Notes under the pieces: model-generated | The model's input: only the letters and a program-made list of their open reading frames with translations | Database searches by the model: none | Told to the model about the DNA's origin: nothing | Origin: Spirosoma aerolatum | GTDB lineage: Bacteria; Bacteroidota; Bacteroidia; Cytophagales; Spirosomataceae | NCBI RefSeq assembly: GCF_002056795.1 | Contig: NZ_CP020104.1 | Span: forward strand, 2,987,001-3,051,000 | DNA length: 64,000 bases | Direction of reading: 5' to 3' | Position numbers and translations under genes: made by a program | In this document: positions 8,890 through 18,167 of the stretch, piece by piece | Layout: each line of letters opens with the position of its first letter | How positions within the stretch are numbered: position 1 is the stretch's first letter

Positions 8890-9753
8890 TTACAAAATCA
8901 AGGGAGCTTCTTCTGACTCGACACCTTTTAGAGTTTGTCCATTGGGTAATTTCCATTCAATTAAACCATTAGCACTTCGACCCATTACGATTGCAGCTGC
9001 TGTAGATGGACTTCCAAAAATGTAGTCATCCATTAACTCTAATGTATCGCCATTGGGAACGATTAAAGCTTTGTCTATAAGTGATTGGCGTAACTTATTC
9101 ATTGATGGCGGGAATGATGCTACTGTCGAGGTAGCGATTTTTGAGCCTTTGAATACTAGAAAGCCTTCTGAAGTTGGTTCTCCTTGGGCGTTTGCTCCTC
9201 GGGGTGCATTAAGGATAAATACTTCTTGTTTTGGCTTATTTTTAAATTCCCGTTTTTCTTCAAAAATTTTATGGCCTAGTGTGTTTACAAGAATTTTAAC
9301 ATTTTCTAAAAATTCTTCCATCTCAGCTCTATCGGACTCTGAAATGGAAGATTTGGTAGGGATAATCGTATTTTCTAAAATGTACCGATTGGTTATTTTT
9401 GCAATCTCATATAGTCGGTTTTCCAAATATTTTATATGTGCTTTATTTAGATTTTCATCCTTACTTATAAACACAATAACTTCATTCCAAAAGTCTTTTT
9501 GAGTCAAATGCTGTGATAGCCTTTTTAAAATATTTTCTGCTTCGCCTATATATACTTGATCGACACCTTCTTCATTCTTGCCTAAAAGAAAGTAAATACC
9601 TGTATTAGCTAGATCACCTCTATCAGTACACTCCTTGATGTTGATTCGGGGTATTTTATAAGCTTTACCTGTCCAATTGGATAATTCACAAGACATACGT
9701 CCGTTGGGGTCTCCATCAATAAGAAATAATTTTATTGTCTTTCCGAATTTCAT
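8890..9753 (-). CDS. GIY-YIG domain protein with C-terminal DUF4357
   Basis: 287 aa. A GIY-YIG nuclease-like core begins near residue 52 (GIYFLLG, then VYIGEAENILKRL), with a conserved-looking Glu in YLENRLYEIAK. The C-terminus (about 195-285) matches DUF4357: FLVFKGSKIA, LRQSLIDKALI and SPSTAAAIVMG. Proteins of this layout are common accessory genes, often near restriction or defence loci, but their function is not established. It is AT-rich and co-oriented with the nucleotidyltransferase gene 18 bp downstream. About 145 bp of AT-rich non-coding DNA separates it from the LytS kinase gene. Confidence 0.85.
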   Translation of the reverse strand: MKFGKTIKLFLIDGDPNGRMSCELSNWTGKAYKIPRINIKECTDRGDLANTGIYFLLGKNEEGVDQVYIGEAENILKRLSQHLTQKDFWNEVIVFISKDENLNKAHIKYLENRLYEIAKITNRYILENTIIPTKSSISESDRAEMEEFLENVKILVNTLGHKIFEEKREFKNKPKQEVFILNAPRGANAQGEPTSEGFLVFKGSKIATSTVASFPPSMNKLRQSLIDKALIVPNGDTLELMDDYIFGSPSTAAAIVMGRSANGLIEWKLPNGQTLKGVESEEAPLIL

Positions 9754-9897
9754 GCTATCTACTTTTCTTTTTTTACTTCAATTTGCCGGAAGAATTTACC
9801 GTATTATCAACGGTAGTTTCAATTAATTTTCAGTGCCTACTTATCTATTTGCCTTGATTATAATAGTCTATTTGATTAGTTTTTACTACAAATTCAA

Positions 9898-11310
9898 TCA
9901 AACTTCTACAGCCATCAGAGGCAATTGAATAGCAACGATGGTGCCTGTTGGTTGATTTTCTTCGCTTGCTTTATCGATGATGGTTACGGCACTTTGCTTG
10001 CCTGTCTGCTGACTGATGAGCTGGAGCCGTTCTTCGGTTACTTTCAGACCGACACTTTTGTGTGATGAAACCGTTCGGCTTTTTAACTCACTCGCTTTCT
10101 GGCGTCCGACCCCATCATCTTCAACGATGCATTGTAACCCAGCCCCATTCTGTCGAACGGAGACGTGTATATGCCCTCGGCCGGGTTTGTGCGCGATACC
10201 ATGCAGGATTGAGTTCTCGATATACGGCTGAATAATCATGGGAGGAATTGAAACGCTCTCCTGCGGAATTGTTGCATCGGTTTCAACCGAAAAATCAAAC
10301 TTATTGTCAAACCGAAGCTGTTCGAGTTCGAGGTAAAGTTCCAACTGTTCGAGTTCGCTGGCCAGGGTCACCCACTCCTGTCGGGAATTTTCCAGAATCA
10401 GCCGCATCAACCGGGAAAACTTTACCAGAAACTTATCGGCATTGTCGCTATCGTTTTGTAGGACGAACAAGCGGATAGCGTTCAGTGAGTTATAGAGGAA
10501 GTGGGGGTTCATCTGCGACCGAAGTGCCTTCATTTGAACGGCCGACATCTGCTGTTGGAGTTTTTCGTTCTCCAGTTCAGCTTCGACCTGTTCCCGGTGG
10601 TGTTGTTCGCGCTCACGAGCCAACTCCTGTTCGATGATGGCACTTTGAATGGCTCCCCGGCGCTGACGATAGCCTAGCAGGAGGGTAAAACAAATCAATT
10701 CGCCAAGAATACCAAACTCCAGATAACTCAGCGGTGAGTACAGGAACGAATCCGGGTTCAGCTTATACACTTCGCCAATTGACATAACCATGGAGGCAAT
10801 CGCTCCTAGTAGAAGCAAACCAGAACCCAGGGCCAGGTAGCGGGGCACGGTGCCTTCCAACTGATTGATTTTGGGAATGGCATAGGTGGCTAAAGCAATG
10901 ATGAGCAATCGGATGACCGTATGCGCAATATTGAAGATAGACTCATTCCAATGCCCAAAACACAGAAGGCCAATTAGTAGGACGTAAGCCAGAATAATAA
11001 TTCGGCTAATGCGAAACAGCTTCAGCAGAAACGGAATGGTACTTCGTAGATTGACCAGCGCATCAATGAAATCGAAGTAGATAACATATGCCAGCATGGG
11101 CGCAGTGCCACGAACGAAATTCTGCATACTGGGTGAAGTGTATACGTAAATGCCGTTGAGCCGAAGACCGAAGTACACCAGCCAGGCCAGCATATAAACG
11201 GCATATAGCCCATAGATCCGTTCGCGATAGATATTCCACTGCACGAGGTTAAGCAGTAAAATCGAACTGACCATGCCTGTAAACAGCAGGTTCCAGGTCG
11301 TAAAATGCAT
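9898..11310 (-). CDS. LytS-type sensor histidine kinase
   Basis: 470 aa. The N-terminal half (about 1-220) holds roughly seven hydrophobic helices. A coiled coil (about 222-262) and a His_kinase domain follow, with the phosphoacceptor in MNPHFLYNSL (about 268). The C-terminal ATPase domain shows IQPYIENSILHGI and VEDDGVGR. Members of this family normally pair with LytTR regulators. The regulator 235 bp upstream on the same strand is instead NarL/LuxR type. Either the pair is unconventional or the true partner is elsewhere. Confidence 0.93.
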   Translation of the reverse strand: MHFTTWNLLFTGMVSSILLLNLVQWNIYRERIYGLYAVYMLAWLVYFGLRLNGIYVYTSPSMQNFVRGTAPMLAYVIYFDFIDALVNLRSTIPFLLKLFRISRIIILAYVLLIGLLCFGHWNESIFNIAHTVIRLLIIALATYAIPKINQLEGTVPRYLALGSGLLLLGAIASMVMSIGEVYKLNPDSFLYSPLSYLEFGILGELICFTLLLGYRQRRGAIQSAIIEQELAREREQHHREQVEAELENEKLQQQMSAVQMKALRSQMNPHFLYNSLNAIRLFVLQNDSDNADKFLVKFSRLMRLILENSRQEWVTLASELEQLELYLELEQLRFDNKFDFSVETDATIPQESVSIPPMIIQPYIENSILHGIAHKPGRGHIHVSVRQNGAGLQCIVEDDGVGRQKASELKSRTVSSHKSVGLKVTEERLQLISQQTGKQSAVTIIDKASEENQPTGTIVAIQLPLMAVEV

Positions 11311-11479
11311 GAAATGAGCTTAATTTGTTGCAGAATCTGGTCGAATAACCAGCAATATAAAGTTTCTGGGGCAATCTTTTAGCAAGGCGGGCGCCAGTCA
11401 TTTAAACCGGATCGGGTTATAGACTGAACAAGTCGCAACTTATTCAGATGAGCTTGCTATAAGACGTATAAGTTGGTTG

Positions 11480-11509
11480 GGTACGGCCTGGCACCATCGG
11501 GGCCGTACC
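11480..11509. terminator. 9-bp stem hairpin after response regulator gene
   Basis: GGTACGGCC (11480-11488) pairs perfectly with GGCCGTACC (11501-11509). It lies 36 bp past the stop of the leftward response regulator and before the leftward LytS gene. There is no U-run on either side, so it is a weak terminator or RNA-end candidate. Confidence 0.45.
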
Positions 11510-11544
11510 TTGTGCTCCTCATTTAGAAGTCTGATTAGGAGGCT

Positions 11545-12198
11545 TTATAATAACCCATGTTTCACCGCATATTTAATAATGCCGATGGAGTTTTTGACGC
11601 CTAATTTGCGAAGGATATTGTGCCGGTGTGTTTCGACAGTTCCTGGGCTGATGAAAAGCTTATCCGCAATGGCGTTGGTCGACAGTTCCTGCGCTACTAG
11701 TTTGATAATTTCAATTTCGCGATCAGTGAGAGGCACCAGTGGGGCAGGGGCTTCGTCGGTCGGTCGGGGCGATTCAATGGGTAGGGCCATTAACTGCGTC
11801 ATCACCGATTCGGAGAAGTACTTTTCGCCACGGGCCAGGGTTTTGATCGCTCGTTCAAGTTCGGCTTTACCAGCCTTTTTCATGACATAACCCGATATAC
11901 CTGCCCGGAAGGCTTCCCGAATACGATCGGCATCTTCCGAAACCGTCAGCATCAGTACTCTAAGCTGGGGGAAATGCTGCCGAACCTGCAAGGTCAGGTT
12001 AATACCGTTCAGGTCGGGCATATCCATATCGGTGAGCAAAATATCGACCTCATGCTCACGGAGAAAATCGACTACATCTCGGCTGTCATTTAATGCACCG
12101 ACGACCTCTACACCTTCGATACGGCCCAGAAGTAAGGATAAACTATCTAAAATTATTTCGTGATCGTCCGTTAGTACGACGCGGATTGGCGAGGACAT
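11545..12198 (-). CDS. NarL/LuxR-family response regulator
   Basis: 217 aa. The receiver domain has an acidic pocket (TDDHE), the phosphoacceptor Asp in LLTDMDMPD (about 57), the switch Thr in MLTVSED and a Lys in VMKKAG. A LuxR-type helix-turn-helix covers the C-terminal ~60 residues (LTDREIEIIKLVAQ, NAIADKLFISPGTVETH). It should act as a transcription factor downstream of a HisKA_3 kinase, for which the TPR kinase at 6034 is the nearest candidate. A TAnnTTTG promoter core lies about 40 bp upstream. Its position beside a LytS kinase is unusual. Confidence 0.94.
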   Translation of the reverse strand: MSSPIRVVLTDDHEIILDSLSLLLGRIEGVEVVGALNDSRDVVDFLREHEVDILLTDMDMPDLNGINLTLQVRQHFPQLRVLMLTVSEDADRIREAFRAGISGYVMKKAGKAELERAIKTLARGEKYFSESVMTQLMALPIESPRPTDEAPAPLVPLTDREIEIIKLVAQELSTNAIADKLFISPGTVETHRHNILRKLGVKNSIGIIKYAVKHGLL

Positions 12199-12235
12199 AA
12201 GTAGTATGGGCTAAAAAAGAAGGAATAGTATAAGT

Positions 12236-12266
12236 CAAAGATAAGGAGTGTTTTGGTATTCGCGAA
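12236..12266 (-). promoter_or_regulatory. Bacteroidota-type promoter for the response regulator
   Basis: Read leftward, TATCTTTG (12243-12236) matches the -7 consensus TAnnTTTG. TTCG (12266-12263) lies 19 nt upstream, a 3-of-4 match to the -33 TTTG. The predicted start site is near 12229, giving a leader of about 30 nt to the ATG at 12198. Confidence 0.6.
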
Positions 12267-12334
12267 TTCCCGAAAGTTTTGAACATTCAGTTAGCTATGC
12301 GATTTATATTCAGGTTCATTTGTAGATTAACGGC

Positions 12335-13369
12335 ATGTATTACCTGCTCCCTGTTCTCATCTCGGGTTTGATTCTACTGGTATCGGCCTGCGCACCGCGT
12401 TATAAAGGCCCGGTAACAGATCATTTCGATGGTAAAAAATTTTTCAATCCCGGTATGCCGGAACGGGGAACCGGCAGCCTGTTGAAGTGGCTGTTGAATC
12501 GGGATAAAGGACCCTGGCCCGACCAGCCTGATGCCTACGTCGGTGATCGTCCAGCAACACGAATTGAGGGCGACAGCCTGGTACTTACGTTTGTGAATCA
12601 CTCCACGTTTCTGATTCAAACGGCTGGGTTGAACATCCTGACCGATCCGGTCTGGTCAAATAGGGTGGGGCCGACTTCGTGGCTGGGAATTAAACGAAAA
12701 CGCCCGCCAGGGCTCCGTTTCGACGAATTACCACCGATTGATGTTGTGTTGTTGAGTCACAACCACTATGACCACCTCGATCTGCCAACCATTAAGAAAT
12801 TGGTTAAAGCCCATAACCCTCTCTTCGTAACACCCCTGGGTGTATCGCATCTGCCCAAATCGGTTAATGGACGAACAACTCGTGAACTCGACTGGAACGA
12901 TACACTGACGATTAATGAAAAGCTTCGGCTTACCTGTACGCAGGCTCAGCATTTCAGCAACCGGGGCATGGGTGACCGTGACGAAACACTCTGGTGCGGT
13001 TATCTGCTTCATACGAGTTTCGGTATCACGTACTTCTGTGGCGATAGCGGCTATGGTCCTCATTTCAAGCATATAGCTGAGCAGGCCGAACGGGCAGGTG
13101 GCCCGATAAAACTGGCTTTGTTACCCATTGGATCTTATCGGCCTGAGTGGTTTATGGCACCAGTGCATGTGTCGCCAGCGGGTGCCGTTCAGGCATTTAT
13201 TGATGTGAAGGCTCAACAAGCTGTGGGTATCCACTTCGGTACATTTCAACAAGGGGACGACGGTTTGTTTGAACCCGCTATTGATCTGAAAAAAGTACTA
13301 AATGAGCACAAAATTCCTGAGGCCAAATTTCTCGTTCCGCAGGAAGGTCGACCGATGGTATTTAAATAA
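12335..13369 (+). CDS. Metallo-beta-lactamase-fold lipoprotein (NAPE-PLD/UlaG-like hydrolase)
   Basis: 344 aa. The N-terminal signal ends in a lipobox-like LLVSAC, so the protein is probably a lipoprotein. The metal-binding motif SHNHYDHLDLPT (about 141) is followed by ligand candidates in AQHFSNRG, FCGDSGYG and the C-terminal GIHFGTFQ. This matches the family containing N-acyl-phosphatidylethanolamine phospholipase D and related hydrolases. The substrate cannot be read from sequence. It stands alone on the + strand and converges on the acetyltransferase gene at 13386. Confidence 0.88.
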   Translation: MYYLLPVLISGLILLVSACAPRYKGPVTDHFDGKKFFNPGMPERGTGSLLKWLLNRDKGPWPDQPDAYVGDRPATRIEGDSLVLTFVNHSTFLIQTAGLNILTDPVWSNRVGPTSWLGIKRKRPPGLRFDELPPIDVVLLSHNHYDHLDLPTIKKLVKAHNPLFVTPLGVSHLPKSVNGRTTRELDWNDTLTINEKLRLTCTQAQHFSNRGMGDRDETLWCGYLLHTSFGITYFCGDSGYGPHFKHIAEQAERAGGPIKLALLPIGSYRPEWFMAPVHVSPAGAVQAFIDVKAQQAVGIHFGTFQQGDDGLFEPAIDLKKVLNEHKIPEAKFLVPQEGRPMVFK

Positions 13370-13385
13370 GGGTAGCGGACATTTC

Positions 13386-13889
13386 CTACGATAGTCGTTT
13401 TTCGTAGGCCAGAAACCGCAGACCGGGCCGGAAACTAAGGGTGATCTCGCCAGCATACACGTAGCCAGCCTTGGGAAATAGCTTTTGCGTCGACTGGTTT
13501 TCTGAGTTCGTATCGATGCGTAGGAACTCAATGCCCCGATCTATGGCGAGTTGTTCGGCCTGCGTTAATAAAGCGGCTGCAACGCCCTGTCCTCGGAAAG
13601 TAGGATCAACGGCCAGGCGATGGGTAACCACAGCTCGTTGGCTAAGATCGAAACCAACCTGGGCATATTCCGGCTCCTGATCTTCAGTCAGGGCGGCTAC
13701 ACCAGCTATCTGTCCGTCGATTTCGGCGACCCACAATTGGCCTTTTTCAATATCCTGTGTAAAGACCGTTGCGTTGGGATACTGCTCATCCCACTGGAAG
13801 TTTCCGGTTTCATGCATGAGTGGAACTACGCGTTTCAATAAGACCAGTAAATTGGGTAAATCGGTCAGAGTGGCCGGGCGAATGGTCAT
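13386..13889 (-). CDS. GNAT-family N-acetyltransferase
   Basis: 167 aa, one GNAT domain. The acetyl-CoA binding motif is visible as LAVDPTFRGQGVAAALL (about 91-107), followed by IDTNSENQSTQKLF and GYVYAGEI near the C-terminus. The acceptor substrate is unknown. The stop is 16 bp from the stop of the convergent hydrolase gene. The cupin gene lies 45 bp upstream on the same strand, so the two may share a transcript. Confidence 0.88.
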   Translation of the reverse strand: MTIRPATLTDLPNLLVLLKRVVPLMHETGNFQWDEQYPNATVFTQDIEKGQLWVAEIDGQIAGVAALTEDQEPEYAQVGFDLSQRAVVTHRLAVDPTFRGQGVAAALLTQAEQLAIDRGIEFLRIDTNSENQSTQKLFPKAGYVYAGEITLSFRPGLRFLAYEKRLS

Positions 13890-13934
13890 ATACTATGTGC
13901 TGTTCAGGTTTTTTTCGTAGGCAATGAACGATCA

Positions 13935-14297
13935 TTATTGAGGTATAACAACCCGATCACCGTGGCTTTTGGGCACGGAAGTTACTGTAAAATGCAGGTC
14001 GGTGGTTGAGTCATTTCGCAACTGATGGGCGACTAAAGGCGGAATTTCAACGCCATCACCTGCTTTTAGTACGATTTGTTCGGCTCCTATTTCCATAGTG
14101 GCTTCGCCCGCCAGGACGAAAAAGAACTGGCGGGATCGTTGGTGAAAGTGCTTTACTTCGGCAGTACCCGGTGGCATCCGCTCCTGAATAATACTCAGCG
14201 CGTCAGACTTGACTAAGTGCCAGCCAGCACATCCATTGCCCCACGTATACTGTTCAGCGTTATGGGTATTAATGATGCCAATCGACTCTGGTTTCAT
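13935..14297 (-). CDS. Small cupin-domain protein
   Basis: 120 aa single-domain cupin. Motif 1 is visible as GTAEVKHFHQRSRQFFFVLAGE (about 44-65, His/Glu metal ligands) and motif 2 as GDGVEIPPLVAHQLRN. The tryptophan-rich N-terminus (YTWGNGCAGWHLV) is typical of small cupins linked to sugar or mandelate metabolism. No specific activity is assignable. It sits between a TlpA-like protein gene (34 bp upstream) and a GNAT gene, all leftward. Confidence 0.85.
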   Translation of the reverse strand: MKPESIGIINTHNAEQYTWGNGCAGWHLVKSDALSIIQERMPPGTAEVKHFHQRSRQFFFVLAGEATMEIGAEQIVLKAGDGVEIPPLVAHQLRNDSTTDLHFTVTSVPKSHGDRVVIPQ

Positions 14298-14330
14298 TCG
14301 TTGGGTGCAGAAAATAGAGTGTTTGCCGTA

Positions 14331-16223
14331 TTATTTCCCTTCTTTAAGTAGTTCGACAACCAGCGCCAGTTCGTTGACGGTGGCTTCGGGGTCGCCTGAG
14401 TAGCCAATAGTTCGGTAGCGAACCCGCCCGTTAGGCCCAATCACCACTTTGGTCGGTATACCCAGCACCTTATACGCTTTCGATACGCGCTGTTGCCCAT
14501 CGATGGGTACGGTAAAGTCGTACGGGTGTTTTTCCATAAAGGCATGAACCCGCGATAAAGGCCCCCCTTCACGGGTGTTGACGAACAAAAAGCGGACATT
14601 CGGATCGTCCTGGAACTGGTTTTTAGCCTGTTGCATAGCCGGAAACGACGCAATACAGGGGCCGCACCAGGTAGCCCAGAAATCGAGTACAATCACTTTC
14701 CCTTTGAATGTTGACGACGAAATTGTGCGGCCCTGCAAGTCGGTCATTGTAAAAGCCGGAGCTGGTTCGTTGATTAATTTTTGGAGCAGTTCATCCCGTT
14801 GTTCAGCCTTAATGTCGGACTCCAGATTAGCCAGATAGGCTTTGGCTTTACCTGGGTCGTTGCCGGGTTGTTTGGCGTACCAGTCGCGCAGGGTATTTTT
14901 CAGGCTGGGGGTTGCTTTCCCAGCCTGAATGGCTGCTTCGACCATCGGCAGGGCTTCAGCGGCATGATTGGTGCGGAGGGCGCAAAGAAAGTAGCGTTCC
15001 GTGTTTCGGGGATCGCTATTCTCTACATCGTCGGGATTAACGACTGATTGATACAGGGCAAAGGCTTCAGTATCTTTTTTCTGTTGATCGAGGGTACGGG
15101 CATAGGTATTGGTCAACTGCCGAAATCGGGTTTGTTTATCCGATTCCCATGTACTGGCAGCATTGCGGGGTTTGGTCTGGCTATGCAGTACGGTCAGGGC
15201 ATGTTTGATCAACTGCTCCGCTTCGGGTAATGACCGTCGCTCTTCTGCCAGTTGATTCGCAATGGTGTTCAGGACCATGACATCTGTTTGAGTCGCCGGT
15301 TGCTTTTCTGCAAAGGCAATCAGCCCTTTGATGTCGTTATTTTTAAAGTAACTGTTCAGCATCACTGCTGCCAGATCAGGCAGATGAGCAGATGTCGGAT
15401 AGTCCTTTAGGAAAGCTTCGTAGGTGGCTTTTTTGCGGCCCCAGTCGGCTTCGTTTCGGATGGCTATGGCCCGGTCTTTCTGCATCAGCAAACCGGCCGG
15501 ATCGGTGGTTTTCTGCCGTTCACGCAAAGCGGCTACCTTTTGAAAATCGCCCATGCTTTCGTACAACCGGGAGGCATCGGCCAGTTCGGCTACGGTAGGT
15601 GTAGGACGAGAGGCCAGATACGCTTCAATAGCGGCCTTGACTTTCGGACCATAACCGGGCTTTCGCTGCTTGATTAGTGCCGCCAGGTGATCGGACCAGT
15701 ATAAGGGGCGAAGGTCGGGGTTCATGGACAGTTCGTGCTCATACAACGTCACAACCCAGTTTGGATCAGCACGTATTCCGGTTTCGTTCAGGAAGTGGCT
15801 CCGCGAAAATACCGAAGCCTGCCCACCCGTAGCATGCGGGACAATGCGCCCTGTGCTGTCGCAAACCAGAACGACATAAAATTGCCCGTTGTTGAGGTCG
15901 ATTCGATGCGGCTGTTTGCTGTTCCGAAAGTAGAGCATGGTGCCTGCCACGTCTTTTTTGGGTATGTACAGTTCGCCCACATAATTACTCCCCTGACGCA
16001 CCAGCGTCACAGTGGTTGGCTGGCTGATGCGCATCATGGTAGGAGCGCCATAGCGAACAAAGCGACCTTCCAGCGTGCTGTCCTGAGCCAGCGTTGCGGA
16101 TGGCGTGTAGGTAAACGATACGATCTGCCCAATCTGGGGTCGTTCAGGGGAAAAACATAACTGAGCGTTGGCAGATAGGCAACAAATCAGGCAAAGGGCG
16201 AATAGACTGGCAACTGATTTCAT
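14331..16223 (-). CDS. Secreted TlpA-like thioredoxin-domain protein
   Basis: 630 aa with a Sec signal peptide (about 1-20). The long middle region (about 180-470) is helical and resembles TPR-like repeats. The C-terminal domain (about 480-630) is a TlpA/ResA-type thioredoxin fold with the redox motif WATWCGPC (about 515) and a cis-Pro segment LGIPTKVVI. Such proteins are frequent periplasmic thiol-disulfide oxidoreductases in Bacteroidota. The partner is unknown. It is 24 bp downstream of the sodium symporter gene on the same strand. Confidence 0.9.
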   Translation of the reverse strand: MKSVASLFALCLICCLSANAQLCFSPERPQIGQIVSFTYTPSATLAQDSTLEGRFVRYGAPTMMRISQPTTVTLVRQGSNYVGELYIPKKDVAGTMLYFRNSKQPHRIDLNNGQFYVVLVCDSTGRIVPHATGGQASVFSRSHFLNETGIRADPNWVVTLYEHELSMNPDLRPLYWSDHLAALIKQRKPGYGPKVKAAIEAYLASRPTPTVAELADASRLYESMGDFQKVAALRERQKTTDPAGLLMQKDRAIAIRNEADWGRKKATYEAFLKDYPTSAHLPDLAAVMLNSYFKNNDIKGLIAFAEKQPATQTDVMVLNTIANQLAEERRSLPEAEQLIKHALTVLHSQTKPRNAASTWESDKQTRFRQLTNTYARTLDQQKKDTEAFALYQSVVNPDDVENSDPRNTERYFLCALRTNHAAEALPMVEAAIQAGKATPSLKNTLRDWYAKQPGNDPGKAKAYLANLESDIKAEQRDELLQKLINEPAPAFTMTDLQGRTISSSTFKGKVIVLDFWATWCGPCIASFPAMQQAKNQFQDDPNVRFLFVNTREGGPLSRVHAFMEKHPYDFTVPIDGQQRVSKAYKVLGIPTKVVIGPNGRVRYRTIGYSGDPEATVNELALVVELLKEGK

Positions 16224-16246
16224 AACGTAAAGGTAAAAGGGCCTGT

Positions 16247-17710
16247 TTACACGGCTATGGGCTTTTCTTCGCGAACAGGTTTGGAAACGGCCAGAAGCCC
16301 TAAAAAGGTGATCAGGCCGTTGAGCAACAGACGTTCGAAGCCAAACTGATACCCGCCAAACCAGGCTGCTGAATTTTCATTGATAATGTAGGTCAATACA
16401 GGCGAAGCAAGGCAAATGAAGGGCACAACCCTATCAATCACCGGACGTTTGCTGAAAATGCCGAACGCATACAGGCCCAGCAAAGGGCCGTAGGTATAGC
16501 CTGCAATATCGAAAACCGCCGTAATCACTTCTTTACTGTTCAGTTGGCGGAACACTATGATAACTACGTAAAAGAGCAGCGAGAAGCCAATGTGTACGAT
16601 GTGCTTGATCCGAGACCGTTCGGCTTCGGGACGCTTCTCAACGTTCATAAAATCCACACAGAACGAGGTGGTCAGCGCCGTTAGAGCAGAGTCGGCACTG
16701 GCGTAGGTGGCGGCTGTAATGCCCAGCAAAAATGTGATGGCAACCACAAGGCCAAGATGATTCAGGGCAAGCAGCGGGTAAAGATCGTCGGTACGCTCGG
16801 GAATGGGAATGCCTTCGCGCTGGGCGAATACATAGAGCAACACACCCAACGACAGAAACATAAAGTTGACAAACACCAGTGTAACCGTAAACCAGAACAT
16901 ATTTTTCTGGGCTTCGCCGATGTTCTTACAAGTCAGGTTTTTCTGCATCAAATCCTGATCCAGCCCCGTCATGACGATGGCGATAAATGCGCCGGAGATG
17001 AATTGCTTAAAGAAATTCTTGGAGTCGTTACCGTCCCAGAAAAAGATCTTGGACATTGAACTGTCATTGACCGTTTGGACCAGCCCGCTGAAGGATAACC
17101 CCAATTCCCGAGAAATGAGGATGATCGTCAGGATAACAGCGGTAACCAGAAACAGAGTTTGTAAGGTGTCGGTGACGATGATGGTTTTTACACCCCCCTT
17201 GAACGTATAAATCCAGATAAGCGCGATGGTAATCAGGACCGAAACGCCAAACGGAATGCCCAGCGAATTGAATAAGGCCAGTTGCAGAACACCCGTCGCT
17301 ACATACAGCCGCACAGCTGACCCAACTGTTCGGGAGAGCAGAAAGAACCCGGCCCCCGTTTTATACGACCAGAACCCAAAGCGTTTCTCAAGATAGCCGT
17401 AGATCGAAATCAGATTCAGTCGGTAGTACAAGGGCATCAGTACGGAGCCAATGACGAAATAGCCGACGATATAGCCCAGCACGACCTGGAAATACGAAAA
17501 CCCAATCTTGCCCACCGCACCGGGCACCGAAATAAATGTAACCCCCGACAACGACGTACCAATCATGCCGAAGGCCACCAACCACCAGGGCGACTGTCGG
17601 TTGGCAGTAAAAAACGTATTGGTGTCGGCTCCACGGGCGGTATAAAATGAAACGGCAATGAGTACGCCGAAGTAGACAATCAGGATAACTAAAGCAAGCG
17701 TTGTGTTCAT
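16247..17710 (-). CDS. Sodium:solute symporter (SSS family)
   Basis: 487 aa, highly hydrophobic with about 13 predicted membrane helices. Family features include a TM1-2 region with GTSLSGVTFISVPG and the conserved FGMIGTS segment. TM regions also contain GFFLLSRTVGSAVRLY and ADSALTALTTSF, which fit the SSS sodium site. The solute cannot be assigned; sugar, sialic acid or amino acid are all possible. It is the first gene of a leftward run with the TlpA-like gene and is divergent from clpS. Confidence 0.92.
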   Translation of the reverse strand: MNTTLALVILIVYFGVLIAVSFYTARGADTNTFFTANRQSPWWLVAFGMIGTSLSGVTFISVPGAVGKIGFSYFQVVLGYIVGYFVIGSVLMPLYYRLNLISIYGYLEKRFGFWSYKTGAGFFLLSRTVGSAVRLYVATGVLQLALFNSLGIPFGVSVLITIALIWIYTFKGGVKTIIVTDTLQTLFLVTAVILTIILISRELGLSFSGLVQTVNDSSMSKIFFWDGNDSKNFFKQFISGAFIAIVMTGLDQDLMQKNLTCKNIGEAQKNMFWFTVTLVFVNFMFLSLGVLLYVFAQREGIPIPERTDDLYPLLALNHLGLVVAITFLLGITAATYASADSALTALTTSFCVDFMNVEKRPEAERSRIKHIVHIGFSLLFYVVIIVFRQLNSKEVITAVFDIAGYTYGPLLGLYAFGIFSKRPVIDRVVPFICLASPVLTYIINENSAAWFGGYQFGFERLLLNGLITFLGLLAVSKPVREEKPIAV

Positions 17711-17820
17711 GAAGGAAAATTACGAAACGGTCCGCAAATGCGGTGTAAATTATACGATAAGCAGGCTGATGCTGGCAACTTTTCGGCCCCAATTCCGGTT
17801 TTTGAGTATACAGGAACGGC

Positions 17821-17851
17821 TTTCAAAAGTGGTCGTTTTTTTGTAAATTTG
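17821..17851 (+). promoter_or_regulatory. Bacteroidota-type promoter for clpS
   Basis: TAAATTTG (17844-17851) matches the -7 TAnnTTTG. TTTC (17821-17824) is 19 nt upstream, one mismatch from the -33 TTTG. The expected start site is near 17858, about 19 nt before the clpS ATG. Confidence 0.65.
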
Positions 17852-17876
17852 CTAAGTAAATACGCTTTTCTCTCCC

Positions 17877-18167
17877 ATGCAACCTTTTGAAGAAAACGAC
17901 TGGTCGACGGATGTTGATGTACTCGACGAAGTGATTGAAACCGACGTGCATAACCTCGTCGTTTTTAATGATGATATAAATACCTTCGATCATGTCATCG
18001 AAACACTGATTGATGTTTGTCATCATACACCCGAACAAGCCGAGCAGTGCACCTTACTGATTCACTACAAAGGCAAGTGTACTGTCAAAAATGGTTCCTG
18101 GGATGAACTGGTCCCGATGCGGAACGAAATCTGCCGCCGGGGTATCTCTGCGGAAGTTCTCAATTAA
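17877..18167 (+). CDS. clpS: ATP-dependent Clp protease adaptor ClpS
   Basis: 96 aa. It shows the ClpS core: NLVVFNDDINTFDHVIE, with the conserved Asn-Asp-Asp that recognises N-terminal degron residues. A cysteine/histidine-containing central segment and the C-terminal RNEICRRGISAEVL follow. ClpS delivers N-end-rule substrates to ClpAP or ClpCP. The acidic N-terminal tail (EENDWSTDVDVLDE) is typical of the disordered tail that engages the ATPase. The stop codon lies inside the left arm of an octamer hairpin, and recR follows. Confidence 0.95.
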   Translation: MQPFEENDWSTDVDVLDEVIETDVHNLVVFNDDINTFDHVIETLIDVCHHTPEQAEQCTLLIHYKGKCTVKNGSWDELVPMRNEICRRGISAEVLN

